DNA of 64,000 nucleotides from Marasmius tenuissimus (GCA_029532415.1 JAQOTA010000023.1:1-64000); one strand, 5' to 3'; positions 44,287 through 59,005 are shown, counted from the stretch's first letter. Numbers and translations are program-made. The notes: generated by a model from the letters alone, not told the origin.

Positions 44287-45135
44287 ATGGATCTCTTTCT
44301 CGTCCCAAACAACCCGGAGCAAACTGTTCTAGTGTCTCTCAATGGCGTCGCACATTATCAAGTCTCAACAGGCAAGGCAGGCCATTCTGGGCGTCGCGTA
44401 TCCAAACTCCAACGGCCAGCAGAGTCAGAAGCAGATAGCATTATCGCTGAGATCGAATGGAAAAGTTGGGAGCATCCTACTGTCCTTCGAAGTCCTCTCT
44501 TGAGCCGTAATGTCCCGAATACTGCGGCGAGTTACGACGACGGTTATGTTCATCGACTAGATGGCAAGAATGGCAGCGAGGGAACAACTGAGGGAGCTCG
44601 CCGTCTGTCCAACACTTTTGGGGGTGTTGGAGAACACGCTGTTGGCGTGCTGGCGAATGACTTCTTGTATAAGAGGACGCATTTCAGTTCGTGAGTATTC
44701 GATATTGCTCGCCGACTCGCTGCTAATGCGAGGTTGTAGAGCGCGTTATTTCCTTGGAGACGACAATGCCGAATACCGTTGGAAGTTCGTGAAAGGCGTA
44801 GGCTGCGTTGTGAGTTTTGCCATGACAGCGAATCAAGCTGGGCTCACTTCTTGACCTTTCTATTCTATTCCCAGCTCACACAGTGCGAGACGAACGAAGA
44901 GGTTGCGCGTTTTACCTACACAGCGACCGACGAAGGACTCTATGCAGGCGAACGTAAATCACGTCTGAGAATTCAACCTTGTTCAGTCGATATCGATCTT
45001 GTTGTTCTGTCGTTCTTGATGATGGAGAAGAGGAGACGAGAGAAAGCCGGTGACAGAGCATTTGCGATGATGGAACAAAATCACGATGAAGATCCTCAGG
45101 GAGAGGGAGACGGTGGGGATGGTGGTGGTCAATGA
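44287..45135 (+). CDS. DUF6593 domain protein
   Basis: Three exons (44287-44690, 44740-44809, 44875-45135) give 244 aa. The start MDLFLVPNNPEQTVLVSLNG (then VAHYQVST) and the later RYFLGDDNAEYRWKFVKGVG, ARFTYTATDEGLYAGERKSR and VDIDLVVLSFLMMEKRRRE match the fungal DUF6593 family: beta strands, then one hydrophobic segment. The C-terminus is an acidic/Gly tail (EDPQGEGDGGDGGGQ). Function unknown; lipid- or phospholipid-scramblase-like folds have been proposed for related families, but nothing here tests that. Confidence 0.75.
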
Positions 45136-45657
45136 AGGCCAGGGTCGATAAACTGTTCATTTTCTCTGGGTCTTTGGGTTTTTGTATATCATTGGGTGCC
45201 GGAGCTTGCGACTCCGGTGGGCATCGGGTATTAGATTATTTACCGGGACATTTCACCACTACCACCACGAACTTAGACGTAAATATCTTCCACACAGCTA
45301 ATCCATATTCTCCATACTCGAACAACAGCAATGAATCGCTAAAATGGAACAAATCAAATCTAGCCACTCCCGCATCTATGTAATGTGTGGTCACTCTCCG
45401 TTCCCCTTGGATCATCACTGACAGTGTCGAACATCTTCAAGTTGCTCGCATGCTGCCCCTGCTCATCAGAGATAGCCACCTAGGAGCCATCATCCCATTA
45501 TATCTGCTCTGACGTGAAACTCTGGGTTGAAACATGGAAGCATTCAAGCACGCCATCGTGGTCACTATACAGTTATCATCCGAACTATAATAGACGATGA
45601 CCAAGTGACAGATCGAAGAACGCTTTCCGCCCGTCTTCTTCACCAACCACGACCATC
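45136..45657. other. Intergenic
   Basis: 3' flank of the DUF6593 gene and promoter of the MFS gene. No gene or clear signal is seen. Confidence 0.45.
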
Positions 45658-47878
45658 ATGAAAGCTGAGGACGAGCACAGGCGCAGTGGAGACGAAAAGA
45701 GTGGTTCTGGGGAGATCGACGCTGCTACGAAGGATATCTTCACGGAGGATGCTCTCGACCCGGTCTACCAGCACAAAGCGCGCGTACTAAACGATGCGAT
45801 TCAGGAGATTGGAATGGGTCGGTATCAGGTGGGTTTTTATCAGTTCGAGCTACGTCCCAGGCTTAGGTCTCTTCTAGTGGGCTCTTTTCGTGGTTACTGG
45901 GTTCGGATGGCTTGTGTGAGTCTCCGATTAGGGTCCTCCGCGTGCTTTTCATATCTAACACTCGGTTTCTATATCAGGGATAACCTTTGGCCAGTAAGCA
46001 TCACTTTGACTCGGGAACAGAGCCACCAGTAATGAAACTTTGGAAGATTGTGACAGGCCTAATTCTTCCGCCTGTGCTGAACGAATTTTCGGGCGCCCAA
46101 GGCCCCTTCCTCAAGCTCGGCCAGAACATAGGTCTCCTTGTAGGTGCTGCGTTTTGGGGAATTGGTTCAGATATATGGGGCAGGAGGTGAGAGTCTGTGT
46201 GCTTCAACTTGGAACTTCGCGTTAAAGGACGGTCCGATACCAGAATCTCCTTCAACATCACTCTCCTCATAGTCGGGGTTTTCGCGTTGGCAGGAGGAGG
46301 TTCCCCAAACTTCGTTGCTCTGTGTTCACTGGCCGCCGTTTGGTCAGTCGGGGTGGGAGGAAATCTGCCTGTTGATTCCGCAATCTTCCTCGGTTCGTGT
46401 GGATGACATCGAGTATTATGACGTGAGCTCACAGAAACCTCAAGAATTCCTACCCGCTTCACACCAGTACCTCTTGACTGTTCTCTCTATCTGGTGGGCC
46501 TTTGGGCAGCTTCTTGGAAGCCTGGTACGATCTAACCTTTCTCGCCTTAGTGTTCTTACTAACGATAAGTAGGTCGCGTGGCCGTTGATTGGGAATTTCT
46601 CGTGTCCGGACGCAGCGACCTGTACACGCGAGTCGAATCAAGGATGGCGGTATTTCCTGTTCGCCATGGGTGGCTTGATGATGGTACTATGGGGTATCCG
46701 TTTCTTCCTGTTCAACCTCTACGAAAGCCCAAAGTACTTGATGGGAAAAGCTGCGGAGGACAAAGCAGTTGAGGTTGTGCATCACGTTGCCAGCTATAAC
46801 AGGAAAACTAGTAATCTGAGCTTGGACGATTTGGTGTCTGTCGGGAGTTTGCAAAAGGAAAATGTTGGTGGGGGAGCGGCTCTAAAACGACACCTGGCAA
46901 AGGTCGATTCGAACCACGTCAAGAGCTTGTTTGCGACGAGAAAGTTGGCTTGGTCGACGAGTTTACTTATCGCTCTGTGGGGTAAGTTAGCGATTGAGTT
47001 CCGTACCACGTACCACAACTGACCACGATGCAGCTCTCATCGGATTGGCTTTCCCTCTGTGCGTCTATCCATTCTTTCTACCATGCATGCATCTACTCAC
47101 CTCCCACGATAGCTATAATGCCTTTGTGACCTATTAGTGAGGAGTTCCGACCCGTCGTGAAAGGGATCTAGGGTTGATTTAATTTTACAGTCTGGCAACC
47201 CGGGGGGCGACCTTTGGCGACGGTTCGATATACATAACATACCGCAACGTAAGTTGCATTGTTCAGCAAACGGATGCACGTTTTCTAATCGAAAGTGATC
47301 TTTCTTCATCGATTTTCTAGCAAGTGATCTTGAGCGTAATCGGGGTCCCAGGAGCGCTGATAGCAGGATATATGGTCGAGCTCCCGTTCTTAGGTCGCCG
47401 GGGCAGCCTTTCTGTTTCAACCCGTACGTGGTCACCTTGGTACTCATCTGAGATCGGGTCAACTGACGATTGACTCCCTACAACGTGTAGTTCTGACGGG
47501 TGCTTTCATCTTGGCATCGACGACAGCGACCTCGTCGGACGCCCTCCTTGGATGGAATTGCGCGTATAGCTTCACGAGCAACGTGATGTACGGTGTTCTG
47601 TATGCACTGACCCCAGAACTATTTCCTACCAAGGACAGAGGAACGGGGAACGCTCTGACTGCGAGCGCTAATCGGATTTTCGGGGTCATGGTGCGTACAA
47701 GGTATCTATGTGCTTCAACCGGAGTCTGAGCCTCTATTTTTACCAGGCGCCCATCATTGCACTTTATGCAGATCTAACCACGTCCGTCCCCATCTACGTT
47801 TCTGGAGCCATATTTCTGTGCTCGGGTTTTCTGGCGTTGCTATTGCCGTTTGAATCGCGTGGGCGAGCTTCGCTCTAG
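45658..47878 (+). CDS. MFS transporter (sugar/SV2-like)
   Basis: Many short exons. The N-terminus is hydrophilic and ends TEDALDPVYQHKARVLNDA, IQEIGMGRYQ, followed by TM1 WALFVVTGFGWLVDNLW and TM2 with LKLGQNIGLLVGAAFWGIGS, DIWGRR (the MFS loop 2-3 motif). Later segments include ITLLIVGVFALAGGGSPNF, GVGGNLPVDSAIFL, YFLFAMGGLMMVLWGIRFFL, YESPKYLMGK, and a second half with TPELFPTKDRGTGNALT, then FLALLLPFESRGRASL at the end. The PESRG/FESRG ending and ELFPTKDRGTG motif are typical of SV2/OCT-like fungal MFS proteins. Plasma membrane; substrate unknown. No clear frameshift is seen. Confidence 0.85.
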
Positions 47879-48369
47879 GTTCGCTCGATAGGCGTCGATT
47901 TGAGGTTTGAAAAAATGCCGACGTGCGACACTACGCATCCGTGTGTATAGGAGAACTCCGTAGATCGAAAGAAAACAATTAGGGGAGCGTTTTGGTGTAT
48001 GATAGACACCACCTTTTTTGTTATGTCTTTTGTTATGTTTTTGAATGAGTGAGAATACGAGAAGGGATGGCGTTTTGCTTGACTCGAACGGAGATTCTGG
48101 ATTTGTATTTCTGCCGACATTGTACTAATTTACCCTTTGAAACTCAAAAACTCGTCTGACCCACTTCTGAAGAAAGGAGCACTACAGCTCACGGGAGGCA
48201 CGACGCGGATGATGAACGGCAAATCGGTGCCGGCAGGGGCTGCTGCCGTAATGGTCGTTCCTTTTCTGGCGACAAGGTATCCCTTGTATTTCTTTTTAAT
48301 ATTGGTCTGTCCTGCCCCTTTGCTGTTCTCGAGTTCCCTCCCCCCCTTCCCTCCTTCCCGTGGCATGAG
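47879..48369. other. Intergenic
   Basis: 3' flank of the MFS gene and 5' region of the YANK-type kinase. The ORFs at 48130-48507 (-) and 48137-48397 (+) are without recognisable motifs. The last 60 bp are pyrimidine-rich. Confidence 0.45.
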
Positions 48370-50037
<1,668 letters not shown>

Positions 50038-50787
50038 TTCGACCAGACCTTCCTTCTCTCCCCGTGGGTCCAAAAATTGTCGACATTCCCTTTAACTTTA
50101 CGTCACAAACCTAATCTACATTATCCTTCTTGGCTTCAAATAGCCCTGGAATAATCTCAACGCCAGTGGCAGCAGCCTCATCATGTAGCTTTTCTTGGAT
50201 TTCTTGTTTTCTCTTTTGGCATCTTGGGATTTTTGTTACAATTCGCATTTCACCACCCATCCCGTCACGACCCTGATGCTCTCATGTGTTTCTTGTGTAC
50301 TATTCTCATCTGCATACCTCCTTCCCTCTCCTTCCGTTGCATCCAACCTCGTCTCACTTGACCTCGCATACTTCCCGTTCATGACGTCTCATTTATAGGC
50401 ATACATATCATCTCGTTCTTAGTGTTACTGAACACCCGCCGCCGGCTCGGATTCCAAACCTTCATCATCCATACGTAGGAATCCTGCCCCTCTTCACAGC
50501 CTACGACATGAGCGACGAGTCGCGCACCCTCATCGACATGATTTTACCTTTCGGCATCAGTGTAGTCTACCTCTCAAATCGAATGTGTACTTCTCTTCAG
50601 AGAAACTTCGCGAGCTTGAAAAAAGAGAGTCAGGCGTTGAATAGGATGAGTTATTCAATGGTATTGTAAGTAATTTCTATGAAGCATAAAAAGCAAATCT
50701 CTCTATCCCACAAGTACGACGAGTAACCATAATCTAAGGGTTTATGTTCCAGATAGCGTATACTTTTCGAGCACTAACGTCGGACCT
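50038..50787. other. Intergenic with an unexplained open frame
   Basis: Convergent 3' flanks of the kinase (+) and PDX1 (-). A plus-strand open frame at about 50440-50670 reads YVGILPLFTAYDMSDESRTL and IDMILPFGISVVYLSNRM but lacks a clear start and known family. Otherwise nothing is seen. Confidence 0.35.
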
Positions 50788-52034
50788 TCAGATGAGGCCA
50801 TCGAGGAAGTTAGATGACGGTTTGCTGGCCGTCTGTTCCGGAGTTGGAATGGTTGCCTTCGGCGCGGGAGTTGATTTGGGCAGGTAGTCCGCAATGATAG
50901 AGTCGAAGTCGGCGGGTTCTGAAGAGGCTGTGAATTGACCGCAGGTAAGATTCGTATCACGAACGAAGGGAGCCGAAAGGGACGTACTGGGAAGGCTGCG
51001 TGCTTTCAATGAGTTGGAAAGCATGGTAGAGACGATGAGTTGACGGATAGCAGGGCCGTCGAGAGGCTGTTGAAACCGAAACTGATTTAGTACTCGAGAA
51101 AGAGAGGGAGGGAAGAGGAAGAGAGAACGTACTTTCTCCTCCTTCTTCGGTGCTGCGCCGGCCGACTGAGCAGCCTGTTCAATAGGCGATGGAGGGGGTT
51201 TAAACGTTCCCAGAGGCCCGGAAGCTTTCCCCAAGAACGCGAGAACATCACCCTTGGTCAACATCCCGCGAATACCCGTTCCAGTTATTTTGGACCCATC
51301 CGCAATTCCATTCTCGGTGAGAAGTCTCTGGACTGAAGGGAATAGAGGGCGCGAATGTGTTGGGTGCACGTTGTGGGTGGGTGCTGAAGCAGAGGACGAG
51401 GAAGAAGAAGATTCGGATGGAGGTTGGGATTTGGATTCGGATTTGGGAGCTGAGGATGACGATGCTTCTGGGGCTGGAGCGGAGTCTTCTTCCTTGGGAA
51501 CTTCGAGGTTGGATATGTCGTCTCCCTCTTCAGCGAGAAGAGCTATGACCTTTCCAACTTGAACATTTTTGGTACCGTCAGGGAGCTGGTAAATACAAAT
51601 GGCGTGAAGAGACGTGACGGTGAACACCAGAAGCGACGTACTATAATTTTGCCAACGACACCATCCTCCTGAGCTTCGACATCTATGGTAGCCTTGTCTG
51701 TTTCCTTCGCAGTAAACGCATTGGTTGACGAATAGCTTCTGGATATCACTGAAACGTACGATCTCGAGAAGTACATCTCCTGCAGAAAATGCCTCTCCTT
51801 CCTTCTTTTTCCACGAAGCAATACCTCCTTCAGACATAGTAGGCGACATTGCGGGCATTTGGAACTTTGTTATGGCAGACCTCCGGCTTGACTGGTGAAG
51901 ACCTGGCAAATTGGATTCATGAAATATCCGATAAACATGAAGCATAAACTGGGCCTACATCTAGAAGCTGTGTGTTTGGAGGAGTGCTTTGATGCTTTTA
52001 AGGCCGTTTGAGAGAACTTTCTGATGGAGGACAT
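50788..52034 (-). CDS. PDX1: Pyruvate dehydrogenase E3-binding protein (protein X)
   Basis: About 310 aa in several exons, from ATG 52034. A basic, Ser-rich N-terminus (MSSIRKFSQTALKASKHSS) looks like a mitochondrial transit peptide. A lipoyl domain follows: ITKFQMPAMSPTMSEGGIAS, DVLLEIETDKATIDVEAQ with lipoyl Lys near residue 77, then LPDGTKNVQVGKVIALLAEE. A long Ser/Pro/Ala linker leads to a peripheral-subunit-binding domain (FPSVQRLLTENGI, KITGTGIRGMLTKGDVLAFL). There is no acyltransferase catalytic domain, so this is protein X rather than E2. It tethers dihydrolipoamide dehydrogenase to the PDH core. Ends in SSNFLDGLI. Confidence 0.9.
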
Positions 52035-52697
52035 GGTGGTACGACGGAGAACGAGCACAAAGTCGGACGCCTTTGAACGCGGGTCAGCGAGGGTTCTGTA
52101 ACAGGCAAATGCTTCTCACGCCTCCGTCGCGACGCGTCCTGCCAGCCTTCTCGTCCTTGAGCTCGAACCTGAGGCTCCCCGCGTCATCTACCCCTCAAAG
52201 TACTAGAGCGCATATTCTCATCATAGCATTGGGGTATTGAGGAACGGCAACCAGGTGGTTCCCGTGCCTTCAACATCATGATGCGAAGTGAGGCACGGCT
52301 GATGAGCCAAGTCCCTGATAAGGGAAGCCCATGGCGGCAAGGCTCCGTTTCTAGCTTGTATGGAGCGAGCTTCCAATTCAGGGATGAGTGAATGTGATGC
52401 TTTGTGTAGATGCGGATTACACTAAGGATGGACTGGATCTATGGGGAGAAATGGAAACCGTGAGGACCGGCTAGTTCCGGATCTGTGGCTAAATATGGTA
52501 GGTACCGGGTTAGCTTGACCGGCCACCCACATGAGGCGACAAGTCCGGGCAAAAGCTTGACTCCCACCTCGGACTTCCCACACCTCCCTTATCCATGGCC
52601 TCGAGCTTACACTGACCTAAATGTTGCATTAGGGAACGACTTAGGAATTCTCCGGCAGAACCTTTACAACACCTTCAATATCATAGTAGCGGGGAAT
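52035..52697. other. Intergenic, divergent promoters
   Basis: 663 bp between PDX1 (-) and SCAP (+). An ORF at 52485-52763 (+) overlaps the SCAP start in the same or a neighbouring frame but shows no motif upstream of the SCAP Met. Nothing else is seen. Confidence 0.45.
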
Positions 52698-55600
52698 ATG
52701 TTCACCAGACTCTCGTGGGTCAGAGCGCTTGGGCACAAGTTTTTTCTCCGCTTTGGATTGTGAGTAACGAATTCGCTGGTACTATTCGCTGTCGCTCAAG
52801 ATTTTGTAGGCATTGTGCAACTCACCAGATCCGGATTATCCTCATCTCGGGAATCGTCATAACATCGCTCTTCTACCCTGCTCTCGACCTTTATTCCGCT
52901 TCAAACACCCCAATATTCAACCCGTTTCCCTCATTCCATGCACACCAAGACCTCGTCGATCTTTGGACGGCCCATGAAACCCTAGTCGCACGCGAAGACC
53001 CAGTGTCTCGTGCACGATGTGGAACTGGGGCGACCGTTCGTGTAGAACGCGTCCTTGTCCAAAGTCCACTGTCCGACGACGACGACGGTGCTCTCAACCA
53101 GCGAATTCTTATATCGACTCTGAAGTTTGAGCAACGTCTCCAGAACTATCTCACAACTCAGAAGATCTCCTGCGTAGAGCGAACGGATCGTCGATGCTTT
53201 GTGCTTAGCCCGTTGGCGTTTTGGGATCACGACAAGTCAAGGATACTTTCAGATTCCAGCATTCTTGATACTCTCAGCTTGACGCGAAACATTACTATTG
53301 ACGGCATACCCGTGACTCCACAAATGGTACTGGCAGGTCGAGGGTCGTTGGAGCCACATGTCGGGGGGAACACCTTCGACTATGCAACGTTCCTCGCACT
53401 CACTTACTTCCTGCGGGAATCCGATTGCTTCAGCAACTCCGATCACGAAGCCTGGGTCAAGGCTGTTGAGTCCGCAGCTGGTCCAGAAGTGAAATTAACA
53501 CCTCACTCCGAAGAACCCACACTCATCGCATTGGAAGTTCGTCCCGTTTCTCCTTTATGCCAAAGTTTTTGACATTTGCTGAATGTCTAATCGCCTCCAG
53601 TATGATGCGACCTGGTCTGGGAAGAAAGGGTGGTCCGCCATTTCGGCATTGCCGTACTTTGCTTACACCAGTTTTCTGGTCTACGTTTTCTGGTCGATGC
53701 GCCAACTGACTTCTGTTCACTCACGGACTGGTTTGGCTTTCACGGCGCTCGTCGAAATCTTCGTCAGTACGATCACTAGTTTGAGCGTCTGTGCCTTGGT
53801 CGGCTTTAAAGTGACCCTTGTGCCATGGTACGATTTCTATTTTTTCCGCAGCTTCAATGACTGATGGTACTCTGGATCAGGGAGCTTCTACCCATTGTAA
53901 TCGTGTTTGTCGGCGCGGAGAATATGTTCAATTTGGTAAGTCACGTATGGTAAGAAGTGAGATCCGCCGTAATGACTGGTGGGCCCACAGGTTGATGCAG
54001 TCGGGAGAACCCCCGTTACGCTCTCCGTCAAACAACGGGTGGCAGAAGGCCTCAGTCGCGCGGGAACTTCGAATACACTCAAGGTTGTCTCCTACAATGC
54101 AATTCTAGGAGTTATCGCCGTGTTTTCCAGTGGCGCCATTCGACAGTTCTGTATCTTTGCAATTGTTGTCTTGGTAGCACATTGGTTCTTGGCGCACACG
54201 TTCTTCATGGCGGTCTTGTCCATTGATATTCAACGGCTCGAGGCACGTCTCTATTCGCTTCTCATGATGCTCTGAGAGTACTGACGATTTCCTCACTAGC
54301 TTGATGAGCTTTTACGACAAGACGCGGGCCTGGCCCCCTCCCTGACACGCACTACATCTGAGAATGTACCGGTCAAGTCACGTTCAACGGTGTGGAAGTT
54401 TGGGATCCTCATCCGCAAGCTTTTGAGCGGCCGGGCAAAGAAAAACCTGAGTCTCGTTCTGGTAGGTTGATTATGGCTCGTTCATATAGCGCAACTAAAC
54501 TCACTTCGCAGCTCCTGGCAATTACGGCGACACTCTATTACGCTACCATGCCCTCCGATAACATCCCCGCGTCGAACCCGAGCCTCCAATCAACTCCACT
54601 GGGTGCTCTTACCCGTAACACCTCATCTCAGACTTCGAACAACGCCAGTCCGCCAGATCTGATGATCTGGAAATTGCTCAATCCCAAAGGAGTCCCTTTT
54701 CATCTTCGAGTTGAAGTACCCAGTATCCTGACCTTCGGGCCCGACGCCGATGAACCTCCGAGTCCCCACCACAAACGCAAAACACGGACATGTCGCCCTA
54801 TTATGTGGTGGTTCAAGATCATGGTTTTACCGATAGCCGCGACGACTCTCATATTATGGGGCTTACTTCTGTACCTGCTGAAGGACGCAGAACTTTTGGA
54901 TACCCAAAAGAACCGAGCAGAGGCGAAGCCGCCACGGGATATAAATGGCCACATCCCGACTCTGGAGCAGACAACAGCTTTTTCGACCCTCCCCAGGGCG
55001 TTTCCCAGTGATGTGGAACTCGTTGCTACTAGCGCGGATGGTCGCGTTGTGATCTCCGTTGGGTTGCACAACGAGGTTGCGATATGGCGTGCAGAATTAG
55101 ATGAGCGGTTTCATATCGACGCTAGTAACGTCCTCTCACGGGCGAGTACATCACTAGCCACGTCTACTTTAACCGCTGTTACAATGGACGCCAAGGGAGA
55201 TCATTGTGCCGTGGGTACAGGTCAGGGTGCCATAGCGGTTTATAACATCGTCAAGAAGAACGCCGTCAAAGCCTATCCCCATCTCACTATCCCCCACTCC
55301 TCTGCTGGCGTCGTCGACCTGCGGTTCAGCTCGTCCACTTCCTCGTCATCGGCGTGCCTTCTTGCGACGTACGAGAATAACACCGTTGTCAAGTACACTC
55401 TCGGCGATGTGACGGCACCGGTATACTTAACACCATCAGCATCCTCAGCTCCCGTGTTGTACTCGAAACTCGTATCTTCTCCATCCGATAGGAGAGTCTT
55501 GGTAGCGTTTTGCTTGGACAACGGTATCGTGGAGCTAGTTGAAACTGGCTGCGATGATCTCCCACTCATTAGGGAAAACCTTGTCTTCCAAGCCGGCCAT

Positions 55601-56620
55601 CCTATGGACGTCGTCAACACCCTACATTTCTGTCAGGCAGTCATAGGTGACGAGACGCGGGTCGTTATCGCTACTGCAACTGAAAATGGTATCATCTCTC
55701 TTTGGGACTCGCAAACGGCAGAATGCATAAAGATATTGGACGACGCATTTGGGAAAGTCAGCCAATTACGGGTTTTCCCTTTACAGACGGAGACATGCCG
55801 CTTTTGTGGAAATCTGCCCCCAGAAGGTGTATGCGTCAGTTTCTCTGTGGACCAGGTCGTACGGTGCTACAAGGTCTATAGGGAAGACGATATGCGACGG
55901 TGCTCGTGTACGGTGACTACTGGCTCACCAGGGAAGAAGATACACCAGACCAGCTTTGGGAGGAAGTCACGGAGTAATAGTATCACCTCTGGATCCTCGT
56001 CGCCTTTGAGACCGCGGAGTCGAGGCCCATCGACCTCGGAAGTTTCGCCGTTTCCGGTCTCCGGACATGGGGTTCATTCGAGGAGAGCTTCGGAGAAGGC
56101 TGATGCGACTAGGAGGTTGTCGGAGGGAATGATTTTACCCATCGATTTCGAGGCGAAAGAGTTTAGACGCTCCATTGGTCTGCCTGAAAAACCAGGAACC
56201 TCGTTTTGGCAGCGTTCGTACGCTGTCTGGATTGCCGATACGGCTTGCGAAAGAGGAGGGTGGGATATCAATGAAGGTAAAATTGTTGGGGTGAGACGAA
56301 GGCCGAGGTCGTCAGCGCAGGGTGATACAGCGATCCATTCGAACGGAAGCGCTCTTTCATCGTCGACACATGGACTCTCATCGTCTGTATTGGGTCGCTG
56401 GGAGATCTGGTCTTTCGATCCGGGCGCATCCCACCTACAAAGCTCCGCCATTTCTGTCCTGGCGACCGAAGTGGACTCAGAGTCGCCAAAGTCTAATTCC
56501 TCTGCTCCTCGTATTCCTCGTCTTCCTTTCACGCGGGTGTCTCCTTTCATCGTTACTGGGACGAATTGTATGGCCGGATTTGGCAATACCCTAGGGATTT
56601 TCAAGTTTCTTTCTCGGTGA
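52698..56620 (+). CDS. SCP1: SREBP cleavage-activating protein (SCAP)
   Basis: A large multi-exon gene, roughly 1,200 aa. It starts MFTRLSWVRALGHKFFLRFG and has TM1 IRIILISGIVITSLFYPAL, followed by a ~250-residue lumenal loop. Sterol-sensing-domain helices follow: LPYFAYTSFLVYVFWSMRQL, LAFTALVEIFVSTITSLSVC, LLPIVIVFVGAENMFNLVDA, IRQFCIFAIVVLVAHWFLAH. Further TM segments appear near WWFKIMVLPIAATTLILWGL. The C-terminal half holds WD40 repeats (VISVGLHNEVAIWRAEL, TATENGIISLWDSQTAECIK, RWEIWSFDPG). In yeasts, SCAP (Scp1) escorts the SREBP transcription factor from ER to Golgi when sterol or oxygen falls. No SREBP gene is in this window. Stop TGA 56618-56620. Confidence 0.9.
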
Positions 56621-57457
56621 ATATTGAATCTCAATTTTTGCTTTGTCCTTGTATCGATTGCCCAAAGATCAGAAATGACTGTATAGTTAGTAGTACATAC
56701 CACACATCGTGGATTAGTTTTTTTACTTACATTTTAGATGCACCTTTTCTTCGCATTGGAACTACATACATACTTGATTCATACTTATTTTTACAGTACT
56801 TTTCCTCGTGAATGCGCTATGTTCGAGAGTTCTGCGCACGACCTTGTGTCGTGAAGAGTGATTCGGAGCCAACGTTCGTTCAGGTTCGTTTTTGACTGAT
56901 GCTTCGAGTCTGAAAAGCTTACAGGCCCTCCAGAATGCTCTAACACAGGTAGCGAGAATGATAAAGTCAAAACAACACCAATTCCTCCAATACCTCTCTT
57001 ACCTCGAGGCTTTACCGGGAAAAGGGCTTTTGGTACATTCTCGTGATGCTCTGACCGGTTTGTGCTGGTCAGGCATTGTCAGGGAGGTATCAGGGGCCTC
57101 CAGAGTTTGGAGGCTCTCGCGTCAAAACCGACGTCAACTTCCAAGGACTAGTCGATTCTGGCGATCGATCCTTACCGAACCGATATATAGGCAATTGAGT
57201 TGGAATCTCCAACCTTTCAAGTCGTGGTATGTGTGCGTCATTCGAGCGGTTGGGAACTTCCGGCAACACGGTTATACGGCCTCAGGTGGTCCCCGATGCG
57301 CGCCATCGCGCCACCAGAGCTTCATTAACACCTTGAACAATCGTGCTCTGGCTGCTAATGATGTGTGATCTGCACAACAAGAAAATAAGCTATAAAATGA
57401 GGCTGACACGCCCCCGACATCCTCCAATCGTCCTCAATTCCCACTCAAAATCATACC
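56621..57457. other. Intergenic
   Basis: 3' flank of SCAP and promoter of DUF2306 copy B, with TATAAAA at 57391. The ORF at 56892-57368 (+) is without recognisable motifs and has no ATG support. Confidence 0.45.
57391..57397 (+). promoter_or_regulatory. TATA box of DUF2306 copy B
   Basis: TATAAAA, 67 bp upstream of the ATG at 57458, matching the spacing in copies A and C. Confidence 0.5.
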
Positions 57458-58722
57458 ATGAACACTACGCTTTCGAACACTTTGCAACCTCAAACTTCTC
57501 TCGACAGCGACACGTCTCAAAAGCCTTCAGCAAAGGCCCGACCTAATGTCTTTGTTCGCCTCTTTCAAGCACTGGGCTTCAAGAAAGGCTACAACTTTGT
57601 TCTCTGTGAGTTTTCCATCAGCCACTACAGGTTCATTCACTCAATGGTCCTACTCTTACTAGGGTTTATTTTCGGGTAAGATTCGTTCACGATTTTTTCC
57701 ATGATTAGGGCTTACGTCTGGCCATTTTTCAGCGGTGCAATGTTCGGATTTGTGCTCGCTCGATTCATGTACCTTCACCCTCCGACCCTGCTCAACGGTG
57801 TCGTCCCTGGAGAGGGGTTCTGGTTGAGAGGAGGACTTTACAAGGCAGCAATGCTAGTTCACCTCGGTACAGTCCTTCCAGCTGGCCTCTTCGCCATCTT
57901 TCAGTTCGTTCCCACCATCCGGTACCGCGCCATTATCGTGCACCGTCTCATGGGATATGCATCATTGTTGCTTCTCTTCGTGGGTACCGGAGCTGCATTC
58001 GCCATGATGCGCCATTCAATGGGCGGCGACCTCTCTATCCAATCCGCGGTTGTTTTCCTGGGTACCGCGACGCTGATCTCCGCGACCATCGCCTGGTTCA
58101 ACATCAAGAAGCTCCAAATCGACCAACATCGAAAGTGGATGCTCAGGACATGGTTCTATGCCGGGTCTATCATCACTGTCCGACTTGTGATGATCATCAC
58201 CGCCAAGATAGTCGCAGCTATTGGCCAGTATTACACTGTGAGCTGTCCATCCACTTCGGAATGCAGGACAACAAGGAACTTACAGCCATTTCATAGGTGT
58301 GGAGATGCGAGGAGGTTTTGTATACGATCGACAACAACTCGACGATGTTGGAAGAACTCTACCCTACTTGTCTCAGTGGCTCCCTTGACACCGAACATGT
58401 CGCGGTCCCGGCTCTGTGGACGACAGCTCTGAACATCGGTTCTGCCTTACGAATGAGCTTTGGGCCCGCTCTCTGGATCGGAACCCTTTTGCACGCTATT
58501 GGGTAAGTCCAGAAACCCGCTTTAGTTGACGAATCCCGCTGAGAATGACGAATTTGCAGCGTCGAGATATACATCCACCTCACACCAGGCGAAACTGCCC
58601 GACTCCGTAAAGTGTCGTACCAAAGGCAGCTAGAGAAGGGGGTTGGGCGACCTGGAAGCATGGGGACAGTTGGTGATCGTCTTGGGGATAATTTTGGGGT
58701 TCAATACAAGCCAGAATACTAG
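57458..58722 (+). CDS. DUF2306 integral membrane protein, copy B
   Basis: Five exons (57458-57605, 57663-57675 [13 nt], 57733-58237, 58297-58502, 58560-58722) give 344 aa. The N-terminus MNTTLSNTLQPQTSLDSDTS and the block FVRLFQALGFKKGYNFVL resemble copy A. The 13-nt exon yields WFIFG before GAMFGFVLARFMYLHPPT. Five or more hydrophobic segments and DQHRKWMLRTWFYAGS support DUF2306. The tail is GSMGTVGDRLGDNFGVQYKP. The ORF that begins at 57458 alone stops in intron 1, so splicing is needed. Tandem with copy C, 283 bp apart. Function unknown. Confidence 0.85.
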
Positions 58723-58934
58723 AGCTAGATGGCGATTTGGAAATAACGGTAACCCTCGCTATATATGCTAATGACTGCCCAGTGCCCACTATTTTATGAT
58801 ATGTACAGTAGTGTATACTAGAAAAACGTGAATGGACGGTACTACGGGTAAACATTGGGCTGAATCGAAGCGTGTTTCCATCCGTGTTCCCGAGCCTCCT
58901 TATTTAATGCAATTCGCGCAGCAGTGAGGTGCGA

Positions 58935-58941
58935 TATAAAA
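58935..58941 (+). promoter_or_regulatory. TATA box of DUF2306 copy C
   Basis: TATAAAA, 71 bp upstream of the ATG at 59006 and downstream of a short CCCCCC-bearing leader. Confidence 0.5.
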
Positions 58942-59005
58942 GGTGGCCTGCTCCCCCCCGAGCCTTTCATCATCCAGGTCGCCTCCTTCGGAGTCAAATC
59001 ACAGC

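Noticed and set aside
50788..52034. PDX1 gene as dihydrolipoyl acetyltransferase (E2)
   Set aside because: The lipoyl and subunit-binding domains are present, but the catalytic acyltransferase domain is missing, so protein X fits better.
55273..56703. Minus-strand ORFs (115 and 209 aa) over SCAP
   Set aside because: They are the antisense of WD40-coding exons without any family signature.
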